Numbered from the stretch's first letter, positions 42,265 to 50,773 are shown. The stretch: DNA of 55,897 nt from Treponema zioleckii (GCF_014737315.1 NZ_JPUF01000020.1:1-55897); one strand, 5' to 3'. Notes: a model not told the origin generated them from the letters alone. Translations and numbers: made by a program.

Positions 42265-43437
42265 ATGTCTCATAAAAATAGGGCGTACGTCGCTTTGTGC
42301 GCGGCGGAATTTTTTAACAGCCTTGTATTTTTTGCGCCGGTCGCGCTTCTTGTGCGTACTCGCTGCGGAATTACGTCGGGCGAGTTTTTTGTGTTGCAGG
42401 CGATTCTTTCGCTTTGCATTTTTGCCTTTGAAATTCCTTGCGGATTTTTGACCGACAGAATCGGCTTTAAAAATTCCCTCGTGATTTCGCAAATTTTGCT
42501 TTGCGCCGTGTGGTTTCTTTTTTGGCTTGGCGGAAATTTTGTTCTTTTTGCCGTTGCGGCAGTTCTTCAGGCTTTTTCAATCTGCTTGCAGTCTGGAACG
42601 ATGGATTCGTATGTTTACAAAATTTTTGGAAGTGGTGAATTTGTTTCAAAAACTTCAGTAATCGAGAATTTTGCGACCGCAGGATTTATTTTGAGCACGC
42701 TGATTTTTGTTCCGCTCAACAATTCTTTTGGAATCGGTTCGTTGATTTTTGCGACTCTTTTGGCTTCTGGAGGCGGGATGATTTTTCTTGCCCTCTTGCC
42801 AAAAGAAGATTGCAGTTCAGTTTTGGGCGAAGAAAAACGGATTTCGGTCAAGAAGTTTTTTTCGGAAGTTCTTTTAAAAATGCTTTCAAAAAAAATGATT
42901 TCTATTTTTGTGCTTTCTAGCATTTTGTCACTCGGCGTGTTCATTACGAATTTCTTTTTTATCATAAAAATTACTGAATCAGGACTGAGCAAGAATCTTA
43001 TGGGATTTGTGATTATTGCCTATTCGGCGGTGCAGCTTTCAGCTCCGCTGATTTTAAGGCGGCTTTCCGGGGCGAACGTTAGGCTTGCGCTGTTTTTGGA
43101 GTTTTCTTTTATCGCCATCATGCTTTTTGTGCTTTCATTTGCACGCGGATTTTTCGTGCTTTTTCCGATGCTCGTTTTGCCTCTTCTTATGCGTCTTCCT
43201 GCTGTGCTCTTGTTGCGTGAGCAGAATCTTCTTGTTGATGAAATGGGGATTTCTGATGAGCGGGCGACGGTCCTTTCGGTTTTGAATCAAGGGAAGAATG
43301 CCACAGATGTCGTGTTTCTTTTTGCAGCGAGCGCACTTCCGTCTTCTAATGTGAATCTGCTTTTTTTGCTGACGGGTGTAGTTTTTTTTATGAACGCGAT
43401 TCTTGCATTAAAGGTTGTCCGATATTCCGCGTTATGA
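42265..43437 (+). CDS. MFS transporter
   Basis: A major-facilitator-type permease, 390 residues, about 12 hydrophobic helices. The first half has FEIPCGFLTDRIGFKNSL, the family's motif-A position (G-x-x-x-D-R-x-G) between helices 2 and 3. Such proteins move sugars, drugs or other small molecules by proton exchange. The substrate cannot be inferred. TAGGAG precedes the ATG. It lies alone between tatD (divergent) and gltX. Confidence 0.85.
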   Translation: MSHKNRAYVALCAAEFFNSLVFFAPVALLVRTRCGITSGEFFVLQAILSLCIFAFEIPCGFLTDRIGFKNSLVISQILLCAVWFLFWLGGNFVLFAVAAVLQAFSICLQSGTMDSYVYKIFGSGEFVSKTSVIENFATAGFILSTLIFVPLNNSFGIGSLIFATLLASGGGMIFLALLPKEDCSSVLGEEKRISVKKFFSEVLLKMLSKKMISIFVLSSILSLGVFITNFFFIIKITESGLSKNLMGFVIIAYSAVQLSAPLILRRLSGANVRLALFLEFSFIAIMLFVLSFARGFFVLFPMLVLPLLMRLPAVLLLREQNLLVDEMGISDERATVLSVLNQGKNATDVVFLFAASALPSSNVNLLFLLTGVVFFMNAILALKVVRYSAL

Positions 43438-43583
43438 GTAGTGGTCTAAAAAAGTGACTGCAAATTTTTTTAATGCGGACGCCCCGGCAAAGATTTTTTG
43501 CTACGTTGAAAAATAGTTGTCGATTCATTAAAATATAAAGACTTGTCTTTAAATTTTTAACATTTTTTTTAGAGGAAATATAC

Positions 43584-45164
43584 ATGGAAAACATTAAAGA
43601 GGTTCGTGTACGTTATGCACCGTCTCCGACGGGATTGCAGCATATTGGCGGAGTGCGCACTGCATTGTTCAATTATCTTTACGCAAAATCTAAGGGCGGA
43701 AAATTCATTCTCCGACTCGAAGATACAGACCGCACACGTTTTGACGAAAAATATGTTCAGAATCTTTACGATACAATGGCTTGGCTCGGCCTTGAATGGG
43801 ACGAAGGCGGCGACAAGGGCGGTGAGTATGGCCCTTACGTTCAGAGCGAGCGTTTTGACCTTTACAAAAAATACGCCCAGCAGCTCATTGACAACGGCGA
43901 AGCTTACTATTGTTTTTGCGATGCTGAGAGACTTGAGCGAATCCGAAAAATTCAGAGCGAGAACAAAATGGCTCCTGGCTACGACAGAAACTGCCGTCAC
44001 CTTACGCCGGAGGAAGTAAAAGCTAACCTCGACGCCGGAAAGCCTTACGTTATCCGCTTGAAGGTTCCGCTTGAAGGCGAGACAAAATTCCACGACCACC
44101 TTTTGGGCGATATCGTCTGGAAAAACGAGGATATTTCTCCTGACCCTGTTCTCTTGAAGTCAGACGGATTCCCGACATATCACCTTGCAAATATCGTTGA
44201 TGACCACTTGATGCACGTGACTCACGTAATGCGTGCTCAGGAGTGGATTCCTTCAACCCCGCTTCACGTTCAGATGTACCGCTCGTTCGGCTGGGAGCAT
44301 CCAGAATTCTGCCACCTTCCGATGGTAAATGGTTCGGACGGAAAGAAACTCTCAAAACGCCACGGTTCAACTTCTTTGAACGAGTTCCGGGCACGCGGTT
44401 ATCTTCCGCAGGCAATCATCAACTATGTTGCATTGCTCGGATGTTCGTACGAGGAAGGAAAAGAATTCTACACTCTCGAAGAACTCGGAAAGGCATTCAA
44501 ACTTGAGCATTTGAACAAAGCCCCGGCTGTTTTTGACTACAAAAAACTTGAATACTACAATGGAAATTACATCCGTCAGCTTTCAATCGAAGAACTTTAC
44601 AAGTGGACTCTTCCGTTCATTACGGGAACTGGCGATGCAACGCTCGACATTAACCCAGAGAACCCGCAGCCAAAGCCAAAAGTTGGTCCTGAATATTCAG
44701 GCGTTGCTCTTGGCGCAGACGGTGAGCCTTACTGCGTAGACGAGTCGATGAACATGACTTCTGCACAGGTAAAAGAGACTTTGATGGGACTTATGCCACT
44801 CATTCAGGAGCGACTCAAATTCCTTACGGAAGCTGCCGAAATGGTTCACTTTATGTTCACAGAACCTGCTGTTTTGCCTGCTGACCAGATTGTTCCAAAA
44901 CGACTTGACCTTGAAAAAACAAAAGAGGTTCTTGAAGTCGCAAAGGAATTCGTTGCAAAAGTATTCGAGCTTGATCATGAAGGCGCAGAGAATTTTGCCC
45001 GCGAAAAATCTGAGGAAATGGGAATTAAACTCGGAGACTTTATGATGCCTGTTCGAATGGCAGTTACCGGTAGCCGAGTTTCGCCACCGCTCATCGGTTC
45101 AATTCACGTTCTTGGAAAAGAGCGTAGCCTTGCCCGAATCGAACGAACTTTAAAATCACTCTAG
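43584..45164 (+). CDS. gltX: glutamyl-tRNA synthetase
   Basis: Charges tRNA with glutamate. The class-I signatures are PSPTGLQHIGG (a HIGH-motif variant) and DGKKLSKRHGS (the KMSKS motif). WIPSTPLHVQMYRSFGW and RLEDTDRTR are further core features. The C-terminal anticodon-binding domain spans about 340-526. At 526 residues it is slightly longer than many bacterial forms because of an insert around 360-390 rich in Pro and Lys. AGAGGAA precedes the ATG. A terminator follows. Confidence 0.96.
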   Translation: MENIKEVRVRYAPSPTGLQHIGGVRTALFNYLYAKSKGGKFILRLEDTDRTRFDEKYVQNLYDTMAWLGLEWDEGGDKGGEYGPYVQSERFDLYKKYAQQLIDNGEAYYCFCDAERLERIRKIQSENKMAPGYDRNCRHLTPEEVKANLDAGKPYVIRLKVPLEGETKFHDHLLGDIVWKNEDISPDPVLLKSDGFPTYHLANIVDDHLMHVTHVMRAQEWIPSTPLHVQMYRSFGWEHPEFCHLPMVNGSDGKKLSKRHGSTSLNEFRARGYLPQAIINYVALLGCSYEEGKEFYTLEELGKAFKLEHLNKAPAVFDYKKLEYYNGNYIRQLSIEELYKWTLPFITGTGDATLDINPENPQPKPKVGPEYSGVALGADGEPYCVDESMNMTSAQVKETLMGLMPLIQERLKFLTEAAEMVHFMFTEPAVLPADQIVPKRLDLEKTKEVLEVAKEFVAKVFELDHEGAENFAREKSEEMGIKLGDFMMPVRMAVTGSRVSPPLIGSIHVLGKERSLARIERTLKSL

Positions 45165-45177
45165 CAGACTGATATAC

Positions 45178-45214
45178 GCCCGCGACTTTTTTGTTTGCGG
45201 GCATTTTCATTTTT
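45178..45214 (+). terminator. gltX terminator
   Basis: GCCCGC (45178-45183) pairs with GCGGGC (45197-45202), followed by ATTTTCATTTTT. Confidence 0.65.
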
Positions 45215-45224
45215 GGAATTTGTG

Positions 45225-45974
45225 ATGAATAAAATCAGAAAATATTTTTTGACAGCGATCGTTTTTTTTGTTCCCTTTTTTTGCTTTGCAGATTTGAGCC
45301 ATCTTTTTAACGAAAAAGCAAAGAAAACTGATATTGAAAAGCTTGAAAAAGAAAATACGATTTTACGGAGTATCGGCTCAATCAAAAAAATCATAATGAA
45401 GGAAACGCCAAAGTCAAAACTCGTTATAGAACCAATGCGTCGCTGTAAATCTGGGTATATGGTGGAAATAATCAATGTGCGCCCGTATGAAGGCAACGAA
45501 GATTTGATTGAAAGAATCAACGTTGCTGTTTCTGATGTTTTGAGTTACGAAGAAATTCCGTTTTATGATGCTCGCAACAAAAACTGGGAGCCACTTTATG
45601 ATTCGGCGGAGCTTGTAAGCTCAAACACGGTCGGAAATAAAACTGTGATTATTGAAAAACTTACAATGAAAGGGTTTGGAGATTTTAAAACAGAAATCAC
45701 GCTCCAGAATTTTGGGGAATATTTTGTTTACCGAATGCGCAATCTTGAAAAATTAAAATACAAGGGATTTTTTACAGTCTGCGACCCTGGCGAGATGGAT
45801 TCTGTGATTGCAGTTTACCGCGACGGCGACAATTGGGTGGTTTACGCGATTGGCGGAGCGAACATTATGCGCGTTCCGATTGTCTCATTCGCGATAGAAC
45901 CGGAATTTACGGGGCGCGTAAAAGCGTTCAGTGATTTTGTTTTTGCAAAAATTGAAAAATTACAGAAGAAGTGA
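45225..45974 (+). CDS. exported protein, unknown function
   Basis: A 249-residue protein from the ATG at 45225. The signal peptide (YFLTAIVFFVPFFCFA) is cut before DLSHLF. The mature part starts with a helical segment rich in Lys and Glu (EKLEKENTILRSIGSIKKII) and then a beta-rich domain with FFTVCDPGEMDSVIAVYRDG and WVVYAIGGANIMRVP. It resembles a group of uncharacterised Treponema exported proteins, but I cannot name a family with confidence. The next gene starts 15 nt after its stop, suggesting co-transcription. Confidence 0.65.
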   Translation: MNKIRKYFLTAIVFFVPFFCFADLSHLFNEKAKKTDIEKLEKENTILRSIGSIKKIIMKETPKSKLVIEPMRRCKSGYMVEIINVRPYEGNEDLIERINVAVSDVLSYEEIPFYDARNKNWEPLYDSAELVSSNTVGNKTVIIEKLTMKGFGDFKTEITLQNFGEYFVYRMRNLEKLKYKGFFTVCDPGEMDSVIAVYRDGDNWVVYAIGGANIMRVPIVSFAIEPEFTGRVKAFSDFVFAKIEKLQKK

Positions 45975-45989
45975 GGATTTTTATAAATA

Positions 45990-46697
45990 ATGACTGTTGA
46001 AGAAAAAGAAAAATTGTTCGGCGATGTGGATTCGCTTTTGGAAATTTATAAAAAGCATGACCCGATAAATGCAATCGGAAAATTTACGATTGAAGAAGTA
46101 AAGGCAACTACAATCGAAATGCTTGATTTTATCGTAGAAGACAAAATCGAACTTGAAAATTTAAAAAATTGGATGAACACCCACGACTTCTGGGCTTCTC
46201 CCGCAAGTGCGCGCTATCACGGAAACGTAAAAGGCGGTCTTGCTGCACACTCTCTGCTTGTTGCAAAACAGGCATTGTCGTATGCAAAAATGCTTGCCGA
46301 AAATTTTATGGAGTCCAAAAATGCCGAAAAATTTTCTTTTACGGCGGAAGAAGTTTTGCTTGCCGCAGTTGCGCACGATTTTTGCAAAGCCGGGAGCTAT
46401 TCGACCGAATCCCGAAAAACCAAGGATTACATGGGAAACTGGACTTACGAAACTTACTACAAAGTTCGCTCGGACTGGAGAAATCTTGGGCATGGGAACG
46501 AGAGCGTCCTTTTGCTGCTTGAAAGTATGCCGTCAATCATAAAAAAACGCCACGTAATCGAAGCTGTGAGCCGCCACATGGGATTCAGCGATTTGTCCGA
46601 CATGGAGCGGATGAACTACTCGAATTTCTTGCAGAATCCGCTGGTGGTTCTTATTCAGATTGCCGACGAAACGGCTGCCCAGTGGTGGGACTTATAA
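45990..46697 (+). CDS. HD-domain protein
   Basis: A 235-residue cytoplasmic HD-fold protein. Possible ligands are ARYHGNVKGGLAAHSLLVAK (His), AVAHDFCKAGSY (the HD pair), GHGNESV (His) and EAVSRHMGFSD (His, Asp). This layout occurs in phosphohydrolases acting on nucleotides, so a hydrolase role is inferred. The substrate is unknown. It follows the exported protein by 15 nt. Its last 47 nt overlap the 3' end of the convergent lysozyme-like gene. Confidence 0.75.
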   Translation: MTVEEKEKLFGDVDSLLEIYKKHDPINAIGKFTIEEVKATTIEMLDFIVEDKIELENLKNWMNTHDFWASPASARYHGNVKGGLAAHSLLVAKQALSYAKMLAENFMESKNAEKFSFTAEEVLLAAVAHDFCKAGSYSTESRKTKDYMGNWTYETYYKVRSDWRNLGHGNESVLLLLESMPSIIKKRHVIEAVSRHMGFSDLSDMERMNYSNFLQNPLVVLIQIADETAAQWWDL

Positions 46698-47400
46698 TCT
46701 TGTAGGCATCGCTTGAAAGTTTCCAGTAATGCCATTTTGATTTTTTGTTGTTTTTTCCTTCTGGATAGGTACAATTTTTTGCACGTTCTTCAAGCATTTC
46801 GAGCGTATTTGAAAAACCCGTGTTGTAGGCTGTGGAAATTATCTTGATTTTGTAGTCAACGGGTTTTCCTGCAAGATTGAATTTCTTTTCGCAAGATTCA
46901 ATGAACGCTTCCAGATACAAAATTTGGTAATCCACGTCCCGAAGTCGTTTTATTCGTTCGTAACGTGAATCCCTTGTGTCATCTTTGCCGTAAAAATTGA
47001 TTTTTGCGTATTTTTTCTGCATGTTTTCGTCTTTTGCAATAAGCATTTCCATGTGACTCGCAAAAGACGGCTTCATCTGAAAATATCCGATTGAACAAAT
47101 CAGACTGTCTTTTCCGAGAGTGTACATTATTTCGGTGGTGTTTGCTTCAATTGAATCCTGAAATTCTGAATAACGCATGATTTCTGGAAAAACGATTGCA
47201 AGTGCGAATCGTTCGTTCGTGAATCCAGCGCTCTTAAAACGTGATGAACACTCTTTCGTAATTTTTAGCGCATGTTTGTATTCTTTTTTGTGCGTCTCTG
47301 CATAGGTTTCGAGTTCTGTCTTTTCACTTGATTTGGCAAAAAGACAGCTCGCCGCGAAAAAGAAAATTATTAAAATCATAGGAATTTTTAAATTTTTCAT
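46651..47400 (-). CDS. lysozyme-like (SLT-fold) exported protein, predicted lipoprotein
   Basis: A 249-residue secreted protein. The signal peptide ends AASC (Cys19), a spirochaetal lipobox. The mature part has the order typical of lytic transglycosylases: a candidate catalytic Glu in FPEIMRYSEF (about E73), GYFQMKPSFA (105-114; compare GLMQIMPATA) and AYNTGF (191-196; compare AYNAG). It could cut peptidoglycan or be a non-catalytic relative. AGGGGGG precedes the ATG. The 3' end overlaps the HD gene by 47 nt on the opposite strand. Confidence 0.7.
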   Translation of the reverse strand: MKNLKIPMILIIFFFAASCLFAKSSEKTELETYAETHKKEYKHALKITKECSSRFKSAGFTNERFALAIVFPEIMRYSEFQDSIEANTTEIMYTLGKDSLICSIGYFQMKPSFASHMEMLIAKDENMQKKYAKINFYGKDDTRDSRYERIKRLRDVDYQILYLEAFIESCEKKFNLAGKPVDYKIKIISTAYNTGFSNTLEMLEERAKNCTYPEGKNNKKSKWHYWKLSSDAYKIISPTTGQPFRRQSE

Positions 47401-47442
47401 ACGCCCCCCTTTACGCGGCGGATGTCGGCTTAAAACTCAAGT

Positions 47443-48660
47443 CTATTTTGCATCCGTGTACGAAAGTGTTACGAATTCTTTTTTGTAATAATAATCATCT
47501 GTATTTTTATCATATTGCGAAATTAAAGTCGCGTATCCGGTAATTTTTCCTTTTGAATTGAATTTTAAAGGATTTTCCTCAAAAAGATTTGGCCTTGAGC
47601 CGTTTTCAAAAGAGAGTTTTTCATAAAAAGACTGTTTCATGGTCGTTGCGTCGCTTTCGAGAATCTTCAGGCTTCCCCGCGAGTTTTCCCGTTCGTAGAG
47701 GGCGAGTGTTTTTCGGTCTTTTGAAATCACAACTCCGTAATTGCTGTAATCCTGGCCGTAATCATAATTCTTGAAGACAAAATTGTTGTACCTGTAATCT
47801 TCCGAACTGATTGCGATTGAGCCGTCTTCGTAAAAGTTTACGGTCTTTTCGTAATCTTCTTCGCCGTACATATTTTTTTTGAGCGAAAAAGTGAACGCAC
47901 CGTAGCTAAAATCGCCTGCATCCGTTACGACGCTTTTTACTTTGCCGTCTTCGTAAAATGTGATTGGACTTGAGCTTTTTGTAAAAATCAAATTTGAATC
48001 AGAATTAATCATGCACATGTCGTCCGCTATGATTGATTTGATTTGACCGTTCGCATAAAGGTAAATTTCTGTATCTTCTTTTGGATAAACGTTGCCTACC
48101 GAAGTCTTGAGTGGATGCGATTCAGAAACAGTGAACGAAATGAGCGCACCGTTTGAGTCAAAATAGATTCTGTTGCGCCCTTTTGCCGTCATTTTGCCTG
48201 CCGCAGACTGAAATTCAATATTTTCTTTTAGGCTGAATGACGAAGGAATCCAGTTGTCATAAAAATCAACTGTGCCGAATGCTGCCTGCATGGTTCCGCA
48301 CGGCGTGTTTATTGTAGATTCTCGGCTGGTAAACGTTTTTATTGCGCCTGATTCATAGAATTCAATTGTGTCATCATCGTAAGAAAGTGTCCCGATTTTT
48401 CCTGTGTAGGAACCTTGTTCTGCTGGCGTGATTTTTTGAATCTTTCCGTTTTCAAAAAAATAAACATCTCCCGTGGCTTTTACTGAGCCAATCGGTGTGT
48501 TCAGGTCTGTTTTTTCGCGAAGATGCACGTAAGTGATTTTTCCGTTCGTCTGTTTTACGTCTGTTATGCGTGCGTCCGTTCCGTCTGGAAGCGGGATTGC
48601 GAATAATGAGGCTTGTGAAAATACAGAAAAAGAAATTAATAGTGTCGCTAATTTTTTCAT
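47443..48660 (-). CDS. exported protein with MORN-like repeats
   Basis: A 405-residue protein from the ATG at 48660, with GGAG just upstream. The signal peptide (ATLLISFSVFSQASLFA) is cut before IPLPDG. The body consists of about seven copies of a strand pair of the type FxENGKIxxI: FFENGKIQKI, FYESGAIKTF, FDSNGALISF, LYANGQIKSI, FYEDGKVKSV and FYEDGSIAIS. This is MORN_2-like but exported. Its function is unknown. The ATG at 48714 lies within the adjacent pseudouridine synthase gene and is not preferred. Confidence 0.75.
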   Translation of the reverse strand: MKKLATLLISFSVFSQASLFAIPLPDGTDARITDVKQTNGKITYVHLREKTDLNTPIGSVKATGDVYFFENGKIQKITPAEQGSYTGKIGTLSYDDDTIEFYESGAIKTFTSRESTINTPCGTMQAAFGTVDFYDNWIPSSFSLKENIEFQSAAGKMTAKGRNRIYFDSNGALISFTVSESHPLKTSVGNVYPKEDTEIYLYANGQIKSIIADDMCMINSDSNLIFTKSSSPITFYEDGKVKSVVTDAGDFSYGAFTFSLKKNMYGEEDYEKTVNFYEDGSIAISSEDYRYNNFVFKNYDYGQDYSNYGVVISKDRKTLALYERENSRGSLKILESDATTMKQSFYEKLSFENGSRPNLFEENPLKFNSKGKITGYATLISQYDKNTDDYYYKKEFVTLSYTDAK

Positions 48661-48695
48661 AATGTTCTCCATAAAAAGTGCTGAAAGTTTTGATT

Positions 48696-49688
48696 CTAAA
48701 ACGGTGGTTCGCAAGTGAAAGTCATCGTTTTGCCTGTTGTCGGATGGGTAAAACTTATGAACTTTGCGTGCAGCATGAGTCGTTCACCCTCATCGCAGTG
48801 GCCGTAAAGCGTGTCCCCGATAATCGGCACTCCAAAACCGTGTTCGTCTGCGCTCGCAAGCCGTAATTGGTGCGTGCGCCCCGTGTGCGGAATGAATTCC
48901 ACGCGCGTCACGTTTTTTGTGCTGCCGTCCGGTGCGTGATACCGCTCCACGTTCAGAATCTGCCACTCTGTAACGGCTTTTTTTCCGTTCTGGGCGTCCC
49001 AAATCTGGTGCGGGCGGTTTTCTACGTCGAGCCGAAAGTACAGTTCGGTTTCTCCGTGCTGAGCGATTCCTTTTTTTGCAAGAACGCCGTCCAGCAACGC
49101 GATATATTTTTTTTGCACTTTGCCTTCTTCAAATTGTCGGCAAAGATTTCTGTGGGCTTCTTTTGTAAACGCGAGGATTAAAAGCCCCGAAGTTTCCATG
49201 TCGAGTCTGTGAACGGAAGGCTGCTCAATGCAGTCCGGAAAGAGCGCCTTGACCCGGTTCACGATGCAGTCCTGTTTTTCGGGTCCGCGTCCTGGAACTG
49301 AAAGCAAACCGCTCTGCTTATTAACAACAATTATATCTTCATCTCGATACAAAATTTCTATTCCGAGCATTTCCGGAAGAATGATTCCGCATCGCTCGTC
49401 GCACGGAGGAATCAATTCAACTTCTTGCGGAAAAGTTTTGCTTTCTGGCGAAAATCTGCATTCTGCCATTGAGAGCGGTGCAAGGTGATTTTTGAACGCA
49501 TAGTCCAGCAATTTTGGCGCAGAGCAGTCTCCTGTTCCCGTCGGCGGATTTTTGAATTGGTGTGCAGGATGATTTTTTGTGCAGATTTCCTTGAGCGAGC
49601 GCAGTTTTCCGTCAGCGCAGTTAAAAAAATAGAGTTCCTGAACTTTTGACAAGGATTCTGCGCACATTGTTTTTAGACGGCCGTTCAA
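48696..49688 (-). CDS. RluA-type pseudouridine synthase, C-terminal part of a split gene
   Basis: Catalytic part of an RluA-like enzyme. It has PPTGTGDCSAPKLLDYAF, the Cys pair in PPCDERC, IIVVNKQSGLLSVPGRG, HRLDMETSG with the catalytic Asp, and IPHTGRTHQLRLASADEHG. This combination matches a larger type (about 480-550 residues in other bacteria) with an extra N-terminal domain. That domain lies in the next frame at 49685-50116. The nominal TTG start overlaps the previous stop, but this frame is open upstream to about 49735. A one-base change in a run of seven A (49710-49716) would join the two parts. Confidence 0.8.
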   Translation of the reverse strand: MNGRLKTMCAESLSKVQELYFFNCADGKLRSLKEICTKNHPAHQFKNPPTGTGDCSAPKLLDYAFKNHLAPLSMAECRFSPESKTFPQEVELIPPCDERCGIILPEMLGIEILYRDEDIIVVNKQSGLLSVPGRGPEKQDCIVNRVKALFPDCIEQPSVHRLDMETSGLLILAFTKEAHRNLCRQFEEGKVQKKYIALLDGVLAKKGIAQHGETELYFRLDVENRPHQIWDAQNGKKAVTEWQILNVERYHAPDGSTKNVTRVEFIPHTGRTHQLRLASADEHGFGVPIIGDTLYGHCDEGERLMLHAKFISFTHPTTGKTMTFTCEPPF

Positions 49689-50116
49689 ATCATCGTATTC
49701 TGGGCCGTATTTTTTTGTTGTAGTTTTTTTATTCTATCTGTAATCTCATGAATTTCGAGGTCATTTTTTTTTAGGGCGGACTCAATTTGCTCGCCGGTTA
49801 CGATTGAGTCCACAAAAATGAATTTGGTTCGGTTTGTTTCGCCGTTGTTTTGGTCTGTTTTGCGGAAGGCGAGTTTTTTTGCGTTCCCAGAATTTGCTGC
49901 CAGCACGACTTCTTCGCCGTCGCGGTTTTTGCAAACCAAAATGCCGAGAGTTACGCCCTGATTTTTGCGTTCTTCGCTTTCTTTTGCGACTTGTAAAAGT
50001 TCGATTTTCCCGCACTGGATTTTTTGCAAAAGTTCTATGAGAAATATTTTTGCTTTATCTTCAATAAATGGTGGAAACATTTTGCAAAGTTTACCGTTTT
50101 GAGGCGGTATCTGCAA
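49685..50116 (-). CDS. N-terminal domain of the split RluA-type synthase
   Basis: A 143-residue frame that matches the N-terminal domain of the long RluA type: TLGILVCKNRDGEEVVLAANSG and then a helix rich in Lys, Gln and Asn. It stops just after a run of seven A, in the -1 frame relative to the catalytic part. Translation may begin at TTG 50116 or ATG 50080. On its own it has no catalytic motif. It could be half of a pseudogene, a programmed frameshift product, or an assembly artefact at the A-run. Confidence 0.6.
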   Translation of the reverse strand: MQIPPQNGKLCKMFPPFIEDKAKIFLIELLQKIQCGKIELLQVAKESEERKNQGVTLGILVCKNRDGEEVVLAANSGNAKKLAFRKTDQNNGETNRTKFIFVDSIVTGEQIESALKKNDLEIHEITDRIKKLQQKNTAQNTMI

Positions 50117-50159
50117 GGTTACGCGGAGCGGCGAAGTGAACTTCCAACAGATTTTTTGT

Positions 50160-50400
50160 CAACTGTCACTCTCAATAATTGCGAGCGGAAGCGAGCAACA
50201 AAACTGCCCTCACGAAACGCGGCTCTGCTTGCCGCCGCGTTTCGCGAACACCTGCAAGCTAGCCCACCAAAGCGCGAGTTTTGGGAAACGCTAAAAGCTC
50301 TTTTTTTTGTTCAGAAAATTTTACTTGAGCGTTTCCGAAAACTTGCGGGAAACGCTGGAACAGAGTTTTAACTCTAAAAAATAAATTTTAGCGTTTCCGT
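50160..50400 (+). repeat. full copy of the structured repeat
   Basis: In the gap 50117-50476 this is diverged from the 6.4-kb copies but with the same order. CGAAACGCGGC (50213-50223) pairs perfectly with GCCGCGTTTCG (50234-50244). GCGCGAGTTTTGGGAAACGCT (50272-50292, shown here only to its key bases) faces AGCGTTTCCGAAAACTTGCG (50328-50347). GGAAACGCT (50348-50356) pairs with AGCGTTTCC (50390-50398). The four arms allow two exclusive sets of pairs. Confidence 0.85.
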
Positions 50401-50409
50401 GTTTCCTTG

Positions 50410-50438
50410 TTGACATTTTTTCTCTTATACGCTAGGTT
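50410..50438 (+). promoter_or_regulatory. promoter of the zinc-handling cluster
   Basis: TTGACA (50410-50415), 17 nt, TAGGTT (50433-50438). I see no clear Zur-type palindrome. Confidence 0.5.
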
Positions 50439-50476
50439 GTGAATCCTAAACGTCAAACGAGGAGGAAAAAACTGTT

Positions 50477-50773
50477 ATGCAAAAAAATAGAACAAAGTTT
50501 CTTTCAGCTTTTCTTGCATTCATTTTGTTTTTTTCTTTCCTGCTGAGCGTTTGTGCCTCTTCTCATCATATTGAGCACGAGTGTTCTGGAGAGGATTGTC
50601 CTGTCTGTGCGATTGTTCAGATTGCAAACAGCAACATTCACAATCTTCTTTTTAAGACATTTAACGTGGCTCAGGTTCAGAGTTTTCCTCTGAGCTTAAT
50701 TTCTTTTACATTCGTAACAGTTTTTTTTGTCCTATCAACTCCTGTTACAAAAAAAATCAAACTAAACAATTGA
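50477..50773 (+). CDS. small Cys/His membrane protein of a metal cluster
   Basis: A 98-residue protein. An N-terminal hydrophobic segment (AFLAFILFFSFLLSVCA) is followed by HHIEHECSGEDCPVCA, a compact Cys/His set likely to bind metal, and a second membrane helix (PLSLISFTFVTVFFVL). GGAGGAAAAAACTGTT precedes the ATG. Similar small HECxGExCPxC proteins lie beside zinc-uptake genes in other bacteria. Here the neighbours are a COG0523 GTPase and a zinc-binding protein. Zinc binding is inferred from these residues and the context. Confidence 0.65.
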   Translation: MQKNRTKFLSAFLAFILFFSFLLSVCASSHHIEHECSGEDCPVCAIVQIANSNIHNLLFKTFNVAQVQSFPLSLISFTFVTVFFVLSTPVTKKIKLNN

